In this document: positions 25,786 through 33,956 of the stretch, one piece after another | How positions within the stretch are numbered: position 1 is the stretch's first letter | Layout: each line of letters opens with the position of its first letter | Origin: Azospirillum brasilense | GTDB taxonomy: Bacteria > Pseudomonadota > Alphaproteobacteria > Azospirillales > Azospirillaceae | Assembly (NCBI RefSeq): GCF_007827795.1 | Contig: NZ_VITI01000026.1 | Location: forward strand, 1-42,631 | Direction: 5' to 3' | Length of the DNA: 42,631 nucleotides | Made by a program: the position numbers and the translations under genes | The notes under the pieces: generated by a model | The model's input: only the letters and a program-made list of their open reading frames with translations | Told to the model about the DNA's origin: nothing | Database searches by the model: none

Positions 25786-26789
25786 TCACGGCGGCGATGA
25801 TCCTGTGGGCGGCGCGCTGTTATACCAAGCCTTACGGATCATGACGGATGAGCGCAGTCCGACGGACATGATGGTCCAGGGCTGCTCGACGAGGGCGTTC
25901 CAGGCGGAACAGCAGTGATCGAGGAGGTCCTGGTAGGAGGCGAAGACGCGATTGGACAGCCAGTTGTCGCGTATATATTGCCAGATGTTCTCCACCGGGT
26001 TCAGCTCGGACGACTTCGGCGGCAACGGCAATAGGGTGATGTTGCCGGGCACCGGCCGCTTCGAGGTGTGCCAGCCGGCTTGGTCGATCAGCGCGGCAGC
26101 ACCAGAGCGGCGCCCTTGCCTTGGGCCGGGCAGATCGCGCCGAATAGGTAGGCCGAGCGCGTGCGCTGATCGTGCGCCGTCGCCGGCCGGGTGCTGCGGC
26201 GTGCCCAGCGGCAAGTGATCTTGTTCTTCTGGCCGACGCGGGCCTCGTCCTGCTACCAGACCTCTATGAGATTGCCAGCGGCCTCGTGGCGGCGATCTGC
26301 GCTACCAAGGTGGGGAAGTTTTTTGAATGCCCCGGCCGCTTCAAGATCCCTGGCGTGGTAGCGGGGGCGGGCCGACAGCCTGCGGAAACCCAGAGAGCGC
26401 AGTTCCCGGCTCAGCGTCTGCTTCGAGACCGAGAGGCGGAACTCGTTCCAGAGCCAGTGCAGCAGATCGGCAATCCGCCAACGCACCACCCTATGCACCG
26501 CCGGGATCGGTCCATCCTCGACGACTTGGCGCAGGGCCGCCCGATGATGGTCGACCAAACGCGGCTGCGGGCCCGGCGCCTTGCCAGTCAACAGGCCCGC
26601 CGGTCCCGCGTCATTTGAAACGCAGCACCCAGTCGTGCACCGTCTGCAAGCCGACCCCGCCGATCTGTGCCGCGGCCAAGCGCGGTTCTCCGTCGTAGAT
26701 CGTCGCTGGGGCGAGCAGCCGGCGGACTTGGCCGGGATTGTGAGAGGAACGGGCAAGCCGACGCAGGACGGCGGCATTTTAATCGCTGC
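25786..26789 (-). pseudogene. IS630-family transposase, main part (continues at 30250)
   Basis: Minus-strand pieces in different frames read RRLARSSHNPGQVRRLLAPA, then GKAPGPQPRLVDHHRAALRQ, LLHWLWNEFRLSVSKQTL, SRELRSLGFRRLSARPRYHA and, further on, ITLLPLPPKSSELNPVENIW, the last Asp/Glu motif of IS630 transposases. There are frame changes near 26630 and 26300 and a deletion near 26090 that removes the middle of the catalytic core. The first ten codons (MTAPVPLRSD) are at 30250 on the far side of the IS66 insertion, followed by TAA where the family would read a leucine. Confidence 0.8.
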
Positions 26790-26797
26790 GCAGCGGA
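26790..26797 (+). repeat. IS66 target duplication, left copy
   Basis: GCAGCGGA, repeated exactly at 30229-30236 on the other side of the IS66 element. It lies within the IS630 transposase start. Confidence 0.8.
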
Positions 26798-26910
26798 GTG
26801 ATTGCTCACGGGGCTGGCTGAGCGCGTGATGGCGTCGGTCCGCTCGGCGCATTGGGGGTGACCGGCGATCCGGTGTTGCGCTGCGGTGCCAGACATGAGT
26901 CAACAGCGGG

Positions 26911-27415
26911 ATGACGGTTCCGCCGCGCTATCGCCTGAGTGAGGCCGAGAAGGACGCCCTGCTGATCGAGCAGGCGGCGCTGATCGAGCGTATGGCGGCG
27001 CGGATTGCCGAACTGGAGGCGTTGGTCGGCAAGCCGAGGAAGACCTCGGCGAATTCGCACCTTCCGCCCTCACAGGATGGTCTCGGGCGCCCGCCCCGTA
27101 AGGCGAAGCGGCGGCGCAAACCGCGGCCGTCCCACCCCGGTGTTTCTCGGCCGCTCGCGCCTGATCACGATCGCACCGAGCGCCGCTTGGCCGAAGCCTG
27201 CCCGCATTGCCAAGCCGCGCTGTCGGTGGCGGCGCAGCGGTGCCGGCACCGCTACGACCACATCGATCTGCCCGCAGTCCGCCCAGTGGTGACGCGGATT
27301 GAACTGTTCGGCGGCCGCTGCGGGCAGTGCGGACGGCGCTATCGGGCCGAAGCACCCGCCGCCATGCCGCCGGGGACGCCGTTCGGGCCCGGCATCCGGG
27401 CGCTGCTGGCCTACC
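26911..27415 (+). pseudogene. IS66-family transposase TnpC, N-terminal part
   Basis: Codons 1-168 of the transposase. A coiled coil (LLIEQAALIERMAARIAELE) is followed by SANSHLPPSQDGLGRP, a basic stretch, and a zinc-finger-like region with CPHC and CGQCGRRY, all standard for IS66 TnpC. The reading is cut after LLAY by the ISL3-type element. The rest continues in frame at 29347-30194 if that element and one copy of its duplication are removed. The joined protein would be about 450 residues. Confidence 0.88.
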
Positions 27416-29340
27416 TATGGCGCGACAATCTGGATGAGGGAGCGCGGCGATCAGGGGTTCTTCCGCACTTTTGATGCAAGACAACCATTGGTAGATTTGA
27501 TTTTGCGGGCAACACTGTCACGCAGCGGCCAGAACCCGGCTGCGCAGCAGGTCGTGCTTTGCCCGCCCGTACATTTGCCGCTTCAGCGCTTTCAGCCGGT
27601 TGATCTGCCCTTCGACCGGACTGGTGCTCCACGGTTCGGTGATGGCGGCGCGCACCGCCGCTTCGTCCCGCATCAAGCCATCCGCAAAGCCGCGCAGGGT
27701 GCTGTCGCGCGCGGCGGTCATCCAGGCGTCGAACCCATCGGCCCGGCGCTCCTGGAGCAAGCCCGTGAAGGCTTTGACCAAGTCCGCCGCCCGAACAAGG
27801 TCCGGGGCGGTGGTGGCGAGACCGGCCACGAAGGCGCATTCCTCCGGCTCGAGGTGCTCGGTCGCCTGGGTTAGCAGCCACGCGCAGCGCCGGCCCGACG
27901 GCGGCTTCCAGGCGGCGGTGATCGTCGCCTCCATGACGGCCGCGGTGACGGACTCACGGGCCGGGTCGCGGGTGCGCTGTCCGTACGCCCACCGGCCGAC
28001 GGTCTGAACACTGGCGGTGCAGCCTTGCTCCTTCAGTTCCCGATGAAGCTGGACGGCATTGCGGCACCCCTCCCGCCAGCGGCGGTCCAGGTACGCCTGG
28101 ACGTCGTCGAGCACCGTTGGTCCGCGGGGACGTGCATGGTCCGGCGCGCCACCGGCAGCAAGCCAACGTTCGACCGAACGGCGACTCATCCCCAGCACCG
28201 GGGCGATCAGCTTGGGCGGCACCCCTTGGTCGCGCAGACGCCGGATTTCCGTGAAGCGCTCCTCGCGGTGGTGCCGGTTGGCCTGCCGGGTCCGCTCCAG
28301 TTTGGTCCCGGAAACGGCCGGCTCGTCCGGCGGTGCGGCCTTCTCGACGGTCCCGGCGACGCTTCGGGCCGTGTGTCGGATCGCGCGGCGATGCCGATTG
28401 GCCACCGTGCGCAGGGCGTCGCCGAGGTTGCGCAACAAATGCCACCGGTCACAGACCTGCCGCGCCTGCGGAGCGCCCTGGCGGATGCCGTCAGCGAAGA
28501 CGCCGGCCCGATCGCGGGCGACCACCTCGACGGCCGGATGGCGGCGCAGCCACGCGGCCACACTGTCCGCCTGGCGGTCCGGCAGCAGGTCCAGCACCTG
28601 GTTACGTTCCAGATCGACGAGGATCGTGCCGTAGCGCAGACCGCGTCGCCACGCCCATTCGTCCACACCGACCACGCGCGGCGGCGGGTACGCTGCGGTC
28701 GGAGCGGCGCGGATCAGGCGCAGCAGCGTATCGCCGCTGACCGGCATGGCGAGGCGGCGCGCCAAACGCGATCCGGGCTCGCCCCCCGCAGCCAAGCCGA
28801 TGTCCCGTTGCGCCTGGGCCAGACGGGGCGTGCGTCGGGCCTTGGGCAGGGCAACATCCGGCAGGCGCTCGGTGAAGATGCGGCGCCGGCACGTGATGAC
28901 CGAACAGCGGAACCGACGTGCAAAAACCTGGAGTTCCGCGCGTTTGCCCTGCCAGGGCAGATCGGCGAGCCGGCGCACGTAGGTGCTGTGAACGCGAGCG
29001 GACACGTGGCCGCACAACGGGCAGACGGCCTCCCTTGCCGTCGGCTTAGTGACGAGAACAATGCGATCCACGGTTGGGAGAAACTGAACAACAGAGAGAC
29101 CGGCTGGAAGAACGGCGTGGGGATCGAAAAGCAACGGCTACCCGGAGGCTGGAGAGTGCGACGTCCATCTATATGAGCATGCTGTGACGAGATGGCATCT
29201 CCATCCGCAGCATGGTGAGTAAACTAGGCCTCTGCATGGAGTTGTTGTTCGAAAATCAAATCTACTGGCGGATGTCTTGCACCAGAAGTGCGGAAGAACC
29301 CCAGATTGACGCCCGTTCTCACCGTGATTGTCGGGCCATA
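27416..29340 (-). mobile_element. ISL3-family insertion sequence, innermost shell of the nest
   Basis: 1925 bases. Long imperfect inverted repeats: the outer tips are TATGGCGCGACAATC and, on the other strand, TATGGCCCGACAATC. Inner matching blocks GGGGTTCTTCCGCACTT and TAGATTTGATTTT lie within about 100 bases of each end. A perfect 6-bp duplication CCTACC (27410-27415 and 29341-29346) flanks it. Removing it restores the IS66 reading as ...LAYLHHSHHVGF. Confidence 0.85.
27518..29134 (-). CDS. ISL3-family transposase
   Basis: A 538-residue transposase, complete. N-terminal zinc finger CPLCGHVSARVHSTYVRRL, then a helix-turn-helix. The catalytic core has RVVGVDEWAWRRGLRYGTIL, VVARDRAGVFADGIRQGAP with RQVCDRWHLLRNLGDAL, and the C-terminal WSTSPVEGQINRLKALKR containing the catalytic glutamate, ending in YGRAKHDLLRSRVL. 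A second helix-turn-helix (LIAPVLGMSRRSVERWLAAG) lies in the middle. No frame damage, so probably active; it is the youngest insertion in the nest. Confidence 0.94.
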   Translation of the reverse strand: MLFDPHAVLPAGLSVVQFLPTVDRIVLVTKPTAREAVCPLCGHVSARVHSTYVRRLADLPWQGKRAELQVFARRFRCSVITCRRRIFTERLPDVALPKARRTPRLAQAQRDIGLAAGGEPGSRLARRLAMPVSGDTLLRLIRAAPTAAYPPPRVVGVDEWAWRRGLRYGTILVDLERNQVLDLLPDRQADSVAAWLRRHPAVEVVARDRAGVFADGIRQGAPQARQVCDRWHLLRNLGDALRTVANRHRRAIRHTARSVAGTVEKAAPPDEPAVSGTKLERTRQANRHHREERFTEIRRLRDQGVPPKLIAPVLGMSRRSVERWLAAGGAPDHARPRGPTVLDDVQAYLDRRWREGCRNAVQLHRELKEQGCTASVQTVGRWAYGQRTRDPARESVTAAVMEATITAAWKPPSGRRCAWLLTQATEHLEPEECAFVAGLATTAPDLVRAADLVKAFTGLLQERRADGFDAWMTAARDSTLRGFADGLMRDEAAVRAAITEPWSTSPVEGQINRLKALKRQMYGRAKHDLLRSRVLAAA

Positions 29341-29346
29341 CCTACC

Positions 29347-30194
29347 TGCATCACAGCCATCACGTCGGCTTCGAGTGGCTGGCGCGGCTGCTGAAGGAGG
29401 TGTTCGGGCTGACCATCTCCGAAGGCGCCATCGCCAACACCTTCCGCCGCATGGGGGCCGCGTTCGACAGCGCTCGCGCGGCAATCAAAGCCAAGCTGTT
29501 GAGCGCCCCCATCATCGCCTCGGACGAGACCACGACGCGGGTCAACGGCGTGACCCACTGGCAGTGGGTCTTCCACTCCGAGCACGCTGTGCTGCACACC
29601 ATCGCCGCCAGCCGGGGCCGGGCGGTGGCCGCCGCGGTGCTGGGGGATCATCAGCCCGAGGTGTGGATCTCGGACCGCTACGTTGGCCAGCAGGAGTTGG
29701 GGCGGCTCCACCAAGTCTGCCTCGCCCACGTGTTGCGCGACGTGCAGTACGCCATCGACTGCGGCGACAGCGTGGTCGCGCCGAAGATCCGCGATCACCT
29801 CCGCTGGGCCATCCGCGTCGGCAAACGACGATCAAGCCTGAAGGACGGCACGCTCGCCGCTTACGCCGCCAAGGCCGAACGCGGCCTCGATGCGCTGCTC
29901 GGTGTCCCCGCCGCTCATCCGGCCGGGCGCGAGTTGCAGCGTCAGATCAAGGCGTGGCGCGGCAAGTTCTTCGTCTTTCTCGCCGACCGCCGCGTGCCGC
30001 CCACCAACAACGGCAGCGAGCAGGAAATCCGTCCCTCCGTCGTCTTTCGCAAAGTGACCAACGGCTTCCGCTCCGATTGGGGGCCGGGCATCCACGCCGG
30101 CTATCGCTCCGTGACCGGAACCGCGCGCCGGCAGGGACAATCCGCCTGGACGGCCATCCGCGATCTGGTTGGCGGAACCTTCGCCGTCGTCTGA
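29347..30194 (+). pseudogene. IS66-family transposase TnpC, C-terminal part
   Basis: Continues the IS66 transposase after the ISL3 insertion: LLKEVFGLTISEGAIANTF, IASDETTTRVNGVTHWQWVF (first catalytic Asp), RLHQVCLAHVLRDVQYAID and the closing PPTNNGSEQEIRPSVVFRK motif with the catalytic Glu. No other damage is seen, so precise loss of the inner element would restore a full transposase. Confidence 0.88.
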
Positions 30195-30228
30195 CCGCTC
30201 ACCAGCCACCAACCCGGTGAGCAATCAC

Positions 30229-30250
30229 GCAGCGGAACCGGAGCGGTCAT
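30229..30250 (-). pseudogene. IS630-family transposase, first codons
   Basis: ATG at 30250 opens MTAPVPL, continuing across the IS66 insertion into RSD at 26797. It shows that the IS66 element landed inside the start of the IS630 transposase gene. Confidence 0.65.
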
Positions 30251-30372
30251 CGTGCACCCCGTCGCCCTGGTCTCTCCGGTAAATCACGCGGCACAGTCCT
30301 CCGGAAATCGCCGCATGAGTCGTACTCCGCAGGACTTGGTATAAATTGATATTTTTCGTTTCATCATCCCAT

Positions 30373-30585
30373 TTACGGTATAATCTCATTAATAGTGCAG
30401 TAGGCGATAACAATAATAGCTGCTGTTAAAATGGCCATTTTCCACCCATGTGATTTTATAGTCTTAGCTATATCCGACGAAATAGACCGAATTTCATTTA
30501 TAGTATCAGGGAGCGTGCGTCTGGCTTCATCTGTGGCATTGACTTCTAATAGATCAATGCGCTTGTTAAATTGACGATCAACCAT
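30373..30585 (-). CDS. Small AT-rich membrane protein, unknown
   Basis: A 70-residue protein: a charged helical N-terminus (QFNKRIDLLEVNATDEARR), a middle helix with heptad-like spacing (INEIRSISSDIAKTIKSH) and one transmembrane segment (WKMAILTAAIIVIAYCTI). Start ATG at 30585 has a good ribosome site (AGGAGA). This gene and its flanks are only about 38-40 percent GC in a window near 67 percent, so it is recently acquired. The coiled coil plus single membrane helix resembles phage holin or spanin-like accessory proteins and small anchors. No family is recognised. Confidence 0.6.
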   Translation of the reverse strand: MVDRQFNKRIDLLEVNATDEARRTLPDTINEIRSISSDIAKTIKSHGWKMAILTAAIIVIAYCTINEIIP

Positions 30586-30696
30586 ATCATTCTCCTGTTA
30601 AGCTATACGGGAATCAGGGTGATGACGGTGTGAAGAGGGCGGCGTATCGAGGCGGGCGACGAGCCTGCCAGAACCTCCACGAGGGAGCGATACGCC

Positions 30697-30941
30697 ATGA
30701 GCGAGGATAGCAAGGTTGTCCGGCTGCGTCAGCCGGAGGAGATTGAGAATGCGCTGACCGCTATCCTGCGCACCGGTGCGCGCCGGCTACTGGAGCAGGC
30801 GATCGAGGCGGAGGTGGACGTTTCTGGCGTCGATGAAAGACCTGAAGCTGCCGGACGGCCGCGACCGGGTGGTGCGGCACGGCCATGGCCCCGAACGCAC
30901 CATCCAGACCGGCATCGGGCCGGTGAAGGTCCGTCGGGCTA
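30697..30941 (+). pseudogene. IS256-family transposase, N-terminal fragment
   Basis: Begins MSEDSKVVRLRQPEEIENAL, then TAILRTGARRLLEQAIEAEV, the exact style of IS256 (Mutator) transposases. A two-base loss near 30820 shifts the frame. The downstream part is still readable in another frame (ASMKDLKLPDGRDRVVRHGH, then GPERTIQTGIGPVKVRRAK) until about 30941, where an IS5 end begins. The catalytic core is missing. Confidence 0.85.
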
Positions 30942-30982
30942 AGAGCGCCTAACAAAACGGGATTTAGGCTGTTGGGCGGGGC

Positions 30983-31255
30983 ATGGCTGCACCTCTCGTC
31001 TCCGACGCCCTGTGGGCGCTGATTGAGCCGTTGCTCCCACCGGAGCCGCCCAAGCCGAAGGGCGGCGGCCTCGGCTGGACAACCGCGCGGCCCTGACCGG
31101 CATCCTGTTTGTGCTGCGCTCCGGCATTCCTTGGGAATTGCTGCCGGTGGAGATGGGCTGCGGTTCAGGCATGACGTGTTGGCGCCGGCTGCACGAATGG
31201 CAGCAAGCCGGCGTTTGGGAACGCCTGCACCGTGTCCTCTTGGATCGCTGTTTCA
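30983..31255 (+). pseudogene. IS5-family transposase, N-terminal fragment
   Basis: Starts MAAPLVSDALWALIEPLLPP, the DUF4096 opening of IS5/IS427-group transposases. A single-base loss near 31068 shifts the frame, after which LDNRAALTGILFVLRSGIPW, ELLPVEMGCGSGMTCWRRL and WERLHRVLLDRC continue. The reading stops matching at about 31250, where an IS3 fragment begins. The element's left end is probably near 30942. Confidence 0.85.
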
Positions 31256-31264
31256 CGCCCGGAC

Positions 31265-31310
31265 TGTCCCGGCCGCCTGGAGGGAGGATTATAACCGTGT
31301 CCGGCCGCAC
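31265..31310 (+). pseudogene. IS3-family OrfB, C-terminal scrap
   Basis: About 14 codons reading AWREDYNRVRPHS, the conserved near-C-terminal motif of IS3 OrfB. Together with the cut IS5 sequence it marks a deletion junction between two elements. About 170 bases of unassigned sequence follow before the MobI-like stop codon. Confidence 0.6.
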
Positions 31311-31482
31311 TCCTTCGCCCGTTTCTGGCACCACGACTCACAGAGACTCTGCCTGTGACCGGAGGAAATCTTGGTCTCAGGTCACAAGTCATTGATTTTT
31401 CTCGGCCCAGCAGAGGTTTCGATCCGCACTCTTATCTCCAGGTTACGGATTCCTCCGGAAACGCAAGCGCCTCTGGCGGCAC

Positions 31483-31992
31483 TCAGAAGTCCGGGAGAGA
31501 GGCGTCGAACTCATCCCTGTCCCGCCGCGCTTTCTCTTCGATCAACTGATAGTTTGCCCCCAGCACAGCTATTTGCGCGAGCATCTTACTCCGCGATCGC
31601 AACGGCCCAAACCATCTCTCAAGTGATGAAATCACCGCCCGCTCCCAGCTTTGAGCTTTTGGGAAGGATGTCATCAGGTATGTCGCCCGGTCGCCCCGAG
31701 GCACAGTTTTGTCGAATCGCTTGCGATCCGTCTTTGGCCCGAAAAATCGGATCAGTATCCATCTGATCGAAACTCCGGCAGCCCGCCGCTCTACGCGCAC
31801 GCTGTAGCGAGCGTGCTGCGATGGCGGCATCGTAGCCCGGACTTCGGCACTCTCTTTGTAGAACTCTTCCGCCAGGGCTTGGGCTTCTGCTTCCACCCGC
31901 TTTGCTTCCGATGCAATTACAGCACTCAACAGGTCACGAAACGATGCTCCGGAACGCTCTCTCAGTGCGTCCATCTCTTCGTGAAGCTCCAT
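31483..31992 (-). CDS. MobI-like conjugative mobilisation protein (tentative)
   Basis: A 169-residue soluble protein with a helical N-terminus (DLLSAVIASEAKRVEAEAQA) and a central beta-rich block ARYSVRVERRAAGVSIRWIL with IRFFGPKTDRKRF. The C-terminus is helical (SSLERWFGPLRSRSKMLAQI). The R-V-E-R-R-x-x-G-V-S-I-R-W block matches my memory of MobI proteins of SXT/IncA/C-type elements and Azospirillum plasmids, but no catalytic motif confirms it. Start ATG at 31992, next to a poly-G stretch. It is read away from a repeat-rich spacer. In SXT-like elements mobI lies beside oriT, which fits this layout. Confidence 0.5.
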   Translation of the reverse strand: MELHEEMDALRERSGASFRDLLSAVIASEAKRVEAEAQALAEEFYKESAEVRATMPPSQHARYSVRVERRAAGVSIRWILIRFFGPKTDRKRFDKTVPRGDRATYLMTSFPKAQSWERAVISSLERWFGPLRSRSKMLAQIAVLGANYQLIEEKARRDRDEFDASLPDF

Positions 31993-32430
31993 CTTACCCC
32001 CCCCGTCAGGGCATATATCTAACCATATGCCCCGACCTCCCCCCCTGTGCCATGGAAGCAATCCAGGCTTTCCGCTGCGACTTCTAGAAGATTCTCAGTG
32101 GGGTCGGGGCATATAAAGTTGGCCCAGCCCCCCCCGTCAGGGCCATGGTGAAGTTGATGGAATGAGGTCCTCCTGCCTCTCTAGTGGCCCCTCCGGAGAG
32201 TGAGCGGGCTTGCTAAGCAGCCGCTACGGAAGCCCATGAGGTCAGGCAGCAGCCTCTGATGCTGAGTGTGCACCGCCAGTCGTCCGCCAGTGACATTGGA
32301 TGCCTGATACATGCGAAAGACGACGAAAATCATCGCCTTTCGGTGGCGTGGTGCCCCTGTCGATATTGGTAACGTGTCTCTCCAGGTTCACACAGTGGAC
32401 TGCCAGAGCAACCAGCAGGATTGCGCCGCC
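31993..32430. other. Repeat-rich spacer between mobI-like and parM-like genes; candidate oriT or partition site
   Basis: 438 bases between divergent genes. A 16-bp direct repeat (CCCCCCCCGTCAGGGC) occurs at 31997-32012 and 32128-32143. An inverted repeat GTCAGGGCATAT / ATATGCCCCGAC (32005-32016, 32025-32036; 11 of 12 pairs) encloses eight bases, and its second-arm sequence GTCGGGGCATAT recurs at 32103-32114. These fit an oriT, a ParR-type centromere or operators. From 32160 on nothing specific is seen apart from an open frame leading into the parM start. Confidence 0.5.
31997..32012 (+). repeat. 16-bp direct repeat, copy 1 (copy 2 at 32128-32143)
   Basis: Eight C residues followed by GTCAGGGC, identical at 32128-32143, 131 bases apart. 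Copy 1 also forms one arm of an inverted repeat. Confidence 0.8.
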
Positions 32431-32640
32431 ATGTTCGCCATCGGTCTTGATATTGGCTATTCCAATCTAAAGCTGGCTTACGGAGAGGTGCCGGACAGCG
32501 GGACACCCAAGCCGGCCGTCACGCAGGTGCTGCCCGCTGGTGCGGGGCGCCTGTCCGATCTGCCTTTGCGGATGGGTAAAGCGGACGGGGACACCGACGC
32601 GCTGGTCGTCAACGTCAACAGCGAGAAGTGGGGCGCCGGT
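32431..32640 (+). pseudogene. parM: ParM/StbA-like plasmid partition protein, N-terminal fragment
   Basis: Actin-like ATPase that pushes plasmid copies apart. The N-terminus FAIGLDIGYSNLKLAYGE carries the phosphate-1 loop of the actin/Hsp70 fold; the DALVVNVNSEKW block is typical of ParM-like proteins in proteobacterial plasmids. It is cut after about 70 residues (full length about 330) where an IS21 istA fragment begins. Start ATG at 32431 fits the family; an upstream ATG at 32311 is in frame but gives an unlike extension. It shows that this region was plasmid backbone. Confidence 0.75.
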
Positions 32641-32736
32641 GGGGGGGAGGCTGGCGCCTCCAGTCCGCGGGCGATGTATTTGCGGATGGTCTTGCGATCC
32701 AGGCCGGTGCGGCGTGCGATCGCCGACACCGATAGG
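32641..32736 (-). pseudogene. IS21-family IstA, N-terminal fragment
   Basis: Minus strand reads LSVSAIARRTGLDRKTIRKY then IARGLEAP, the helix-turn-helix at the N-terminus of IS21 IstA transposases. Only about 30 codons remain, bounded on one side by the parM remnant and on the other by the left end of the 8.7-kb transposon. Confidence 0.75.
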
Positions 32737-32905
32737 TATAGCGGCCCGAGATCATCGGCGATCGGACCCGAGATTCTGAGCGACTCCGGGACCGGATTGG
32801 CTGAGACTGGAAACCTTCCCCGGCCCACATTGCGTGAGACAGGGCCCGCAGTGTTTGAGACGGACCCGAGATCAAAAGCGGCGGACCGCATTTCATGAGA
32901 CGAGG
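32737..32905 (+). repeat. Transposon left end: array of transposase-site-like motifs
   Basis: About seven related units follow one another: CCCGAGATCATCGGCG, ACCCGAGATTCTGAGCG, CCGGATTGGCTGAGAC, CCCACATTGCGTGAGAC, CCCGCAGTGTTTGAGAC, ACCCGAGATCAAAAGCG and CCGCATTTCATGAGACG. The same order, with small changes, occurs inverted at the right end (41231-41404). Confidence 0.8.
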
Positions 32906-32938
32906 TCTGCTAACGAGCAGGCGGCCCAACTGAGAGGA

Positions 32939-33790
32939 TCATATCCCGCTCGGAAAGTTGGTGGCCATCCCTCGGTCCTTCCAGCGGGCGACATCGCTGG
33001 CCAATTTCTTAGAATGAGTATCCCACATCGCGTGAGCATCACGACCCAGGATCAGTCGCAGCGGTGAGGATTTATCTGCGACCGCATCCATGATGACTTG
33101 TGCCGCGGCAGCCGGATTGCCTGGTTGCTTGCCCGCCGCACTCATGAGCCCCTCTTCGATCGGGCCCACGACCGGTGCGTAGTCCGCAATCCGTCCGGTC
33201 GGCCGAAGGATGGCGCTCCCTTCGAACTCGGTGCGGAACGCACCGGGCTCGACCAGTGTCACGCGGATGCCAAGATCCCTCACCTCTCCGGCAAGCGCCT
33301 CGGTCCAGGCCTCCAGCGCGAACTTCGAGGCACAATAGACGCCAAGGTCGCTCATAGCCACCAACCCGCAGATGCTGGTCATGTTGATGATGTGACCGGA
33401 GCGATTGGCGCGCATGTGCGGCAGAATCGCGCGCACGAGTTCGATCGCACCGAAGAAATTCAGCTCGAAGGCCTGCCGGACCTGGCCGATATCGAGTTCT
33501 TCCACCGCACCGTTGATTCCGCGTCCGGCAACGTTGGCCAGGACATCGATACGGCCGAAGCGGTCGATTGCGGCATGCAGGGCATCCGCGCGGGAAGCCT
33601 CGTCCGTCACGTCGAGCCGTACGGCAAGCGCGCGGTCGGCCACCGGTCCGACGAGTTCCTCCAGGCGGTCGATCCGCCGAGCCGCGCCAACAAGAATGTT
33701 ACCGTGGCTGATAACCGCCTGGGCGAGTTCGCGCCCGAAGCCGGAAGATGCGCCGGTAATGAACCAGACTTTTTGTCCACTCATGCTCAT
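32939..33790 (-). CDS. Short-chain dehydrogenase/reductase
   Basis: A 283-residue classical-type SDR that would oxidise or reduce an alcohol or carbonyl with NAD(P). Seen: cofactor loop VWFITGASSGFGRELAQAV, VLANVAGRG (family NNAG), the catalytic Ser in NMTSICGLV, and the YCASK Tyr/Lys motif. It is longer than the usual 250 residues, with a C-terminal extension typical of the 'oxidoreductase' SDRs annotated next to AraC regulators. Start ATG at 33790 (MSMSGQKVWF). It is last in a four-gene minus-strand cargo set, 166 bases after the alcohol dehydrogenase. Confidence 0.9.
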   Translation of the reverse strand: MSMSGQKVWFITGASSGFGRELAQAVISHGNILVGAARRIDRLEELVGPVADRALAVRLDVTDEASRADALHAAIDRFGRIDVLANVAGRGINGAVEELDIGQVRQAFELNFFGAIELVRAILPHMRANRSGHIINMTSICGLVAMSDLGVYCASKFALEAWTEALAGEVRDLGIRVTLVEPGAFRTEFEGSAILRPTGRIADYAPVVGPIEEGLMSAAGKQPGNPAAAAQVIMDAVADKSSPLRLILGRDAHAMWDTHSKKLASDVARWKDRGMATNFPSGI

Positions 33791-33956
33791 TTTCTTGTCT
33801 ATCGGTTGTAGAGCGGCCACGAGGAGGATCCTTCCAGCAATGCCGTCAGGACCGTCATCAGAAAAAGGAAGCGAGTTCCTGAGTTCCGATGACGGCGTTT
33901 CCGATCCGTCCCGCCAATCCGCCGAAGGCCCGGCATCGGGTGCCTTGCGCGGCGCT

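Larger units (their letters stand above)
26798..30228 (+). mobile_element. IS66-family element (single-gene type), middle shell of the nest
   Basis: The inverted ends begin GTGATTGCTCAC on each side. It is flanked by a perfect 8-bp target duplication GCAGCGGA (26790-26797 and 30229-30236), the size IS66 elements generate. It has only a tnpC-type gene; no tnpA or tnpB is seen. That gene is split by an ISL3-type insertion. Confidence 0.85.
25821..30343 (-). mobile_element. IS630-family element, outermost shell of a three-level nest
   Basis: The ends are inverted: TATACCAAGCC at 25821 and its partner at 30343 (TATACCAAGTCCTGCGGAG on the minus strand), with further matches over about 30 bases. 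Both begin with TA, the target duplicated by IS630 elements. The transposase is dead (stop codon, frameshifts, internal deletion), and the element is split near its 5' end by an IS66-type insertion at 26798-30228. Confidence 0.75.

Noticed and set aside
28025..29176. Plus-strand 383-codon open frame
   Set aside because: Antisense to the intact ISL3 transposase.
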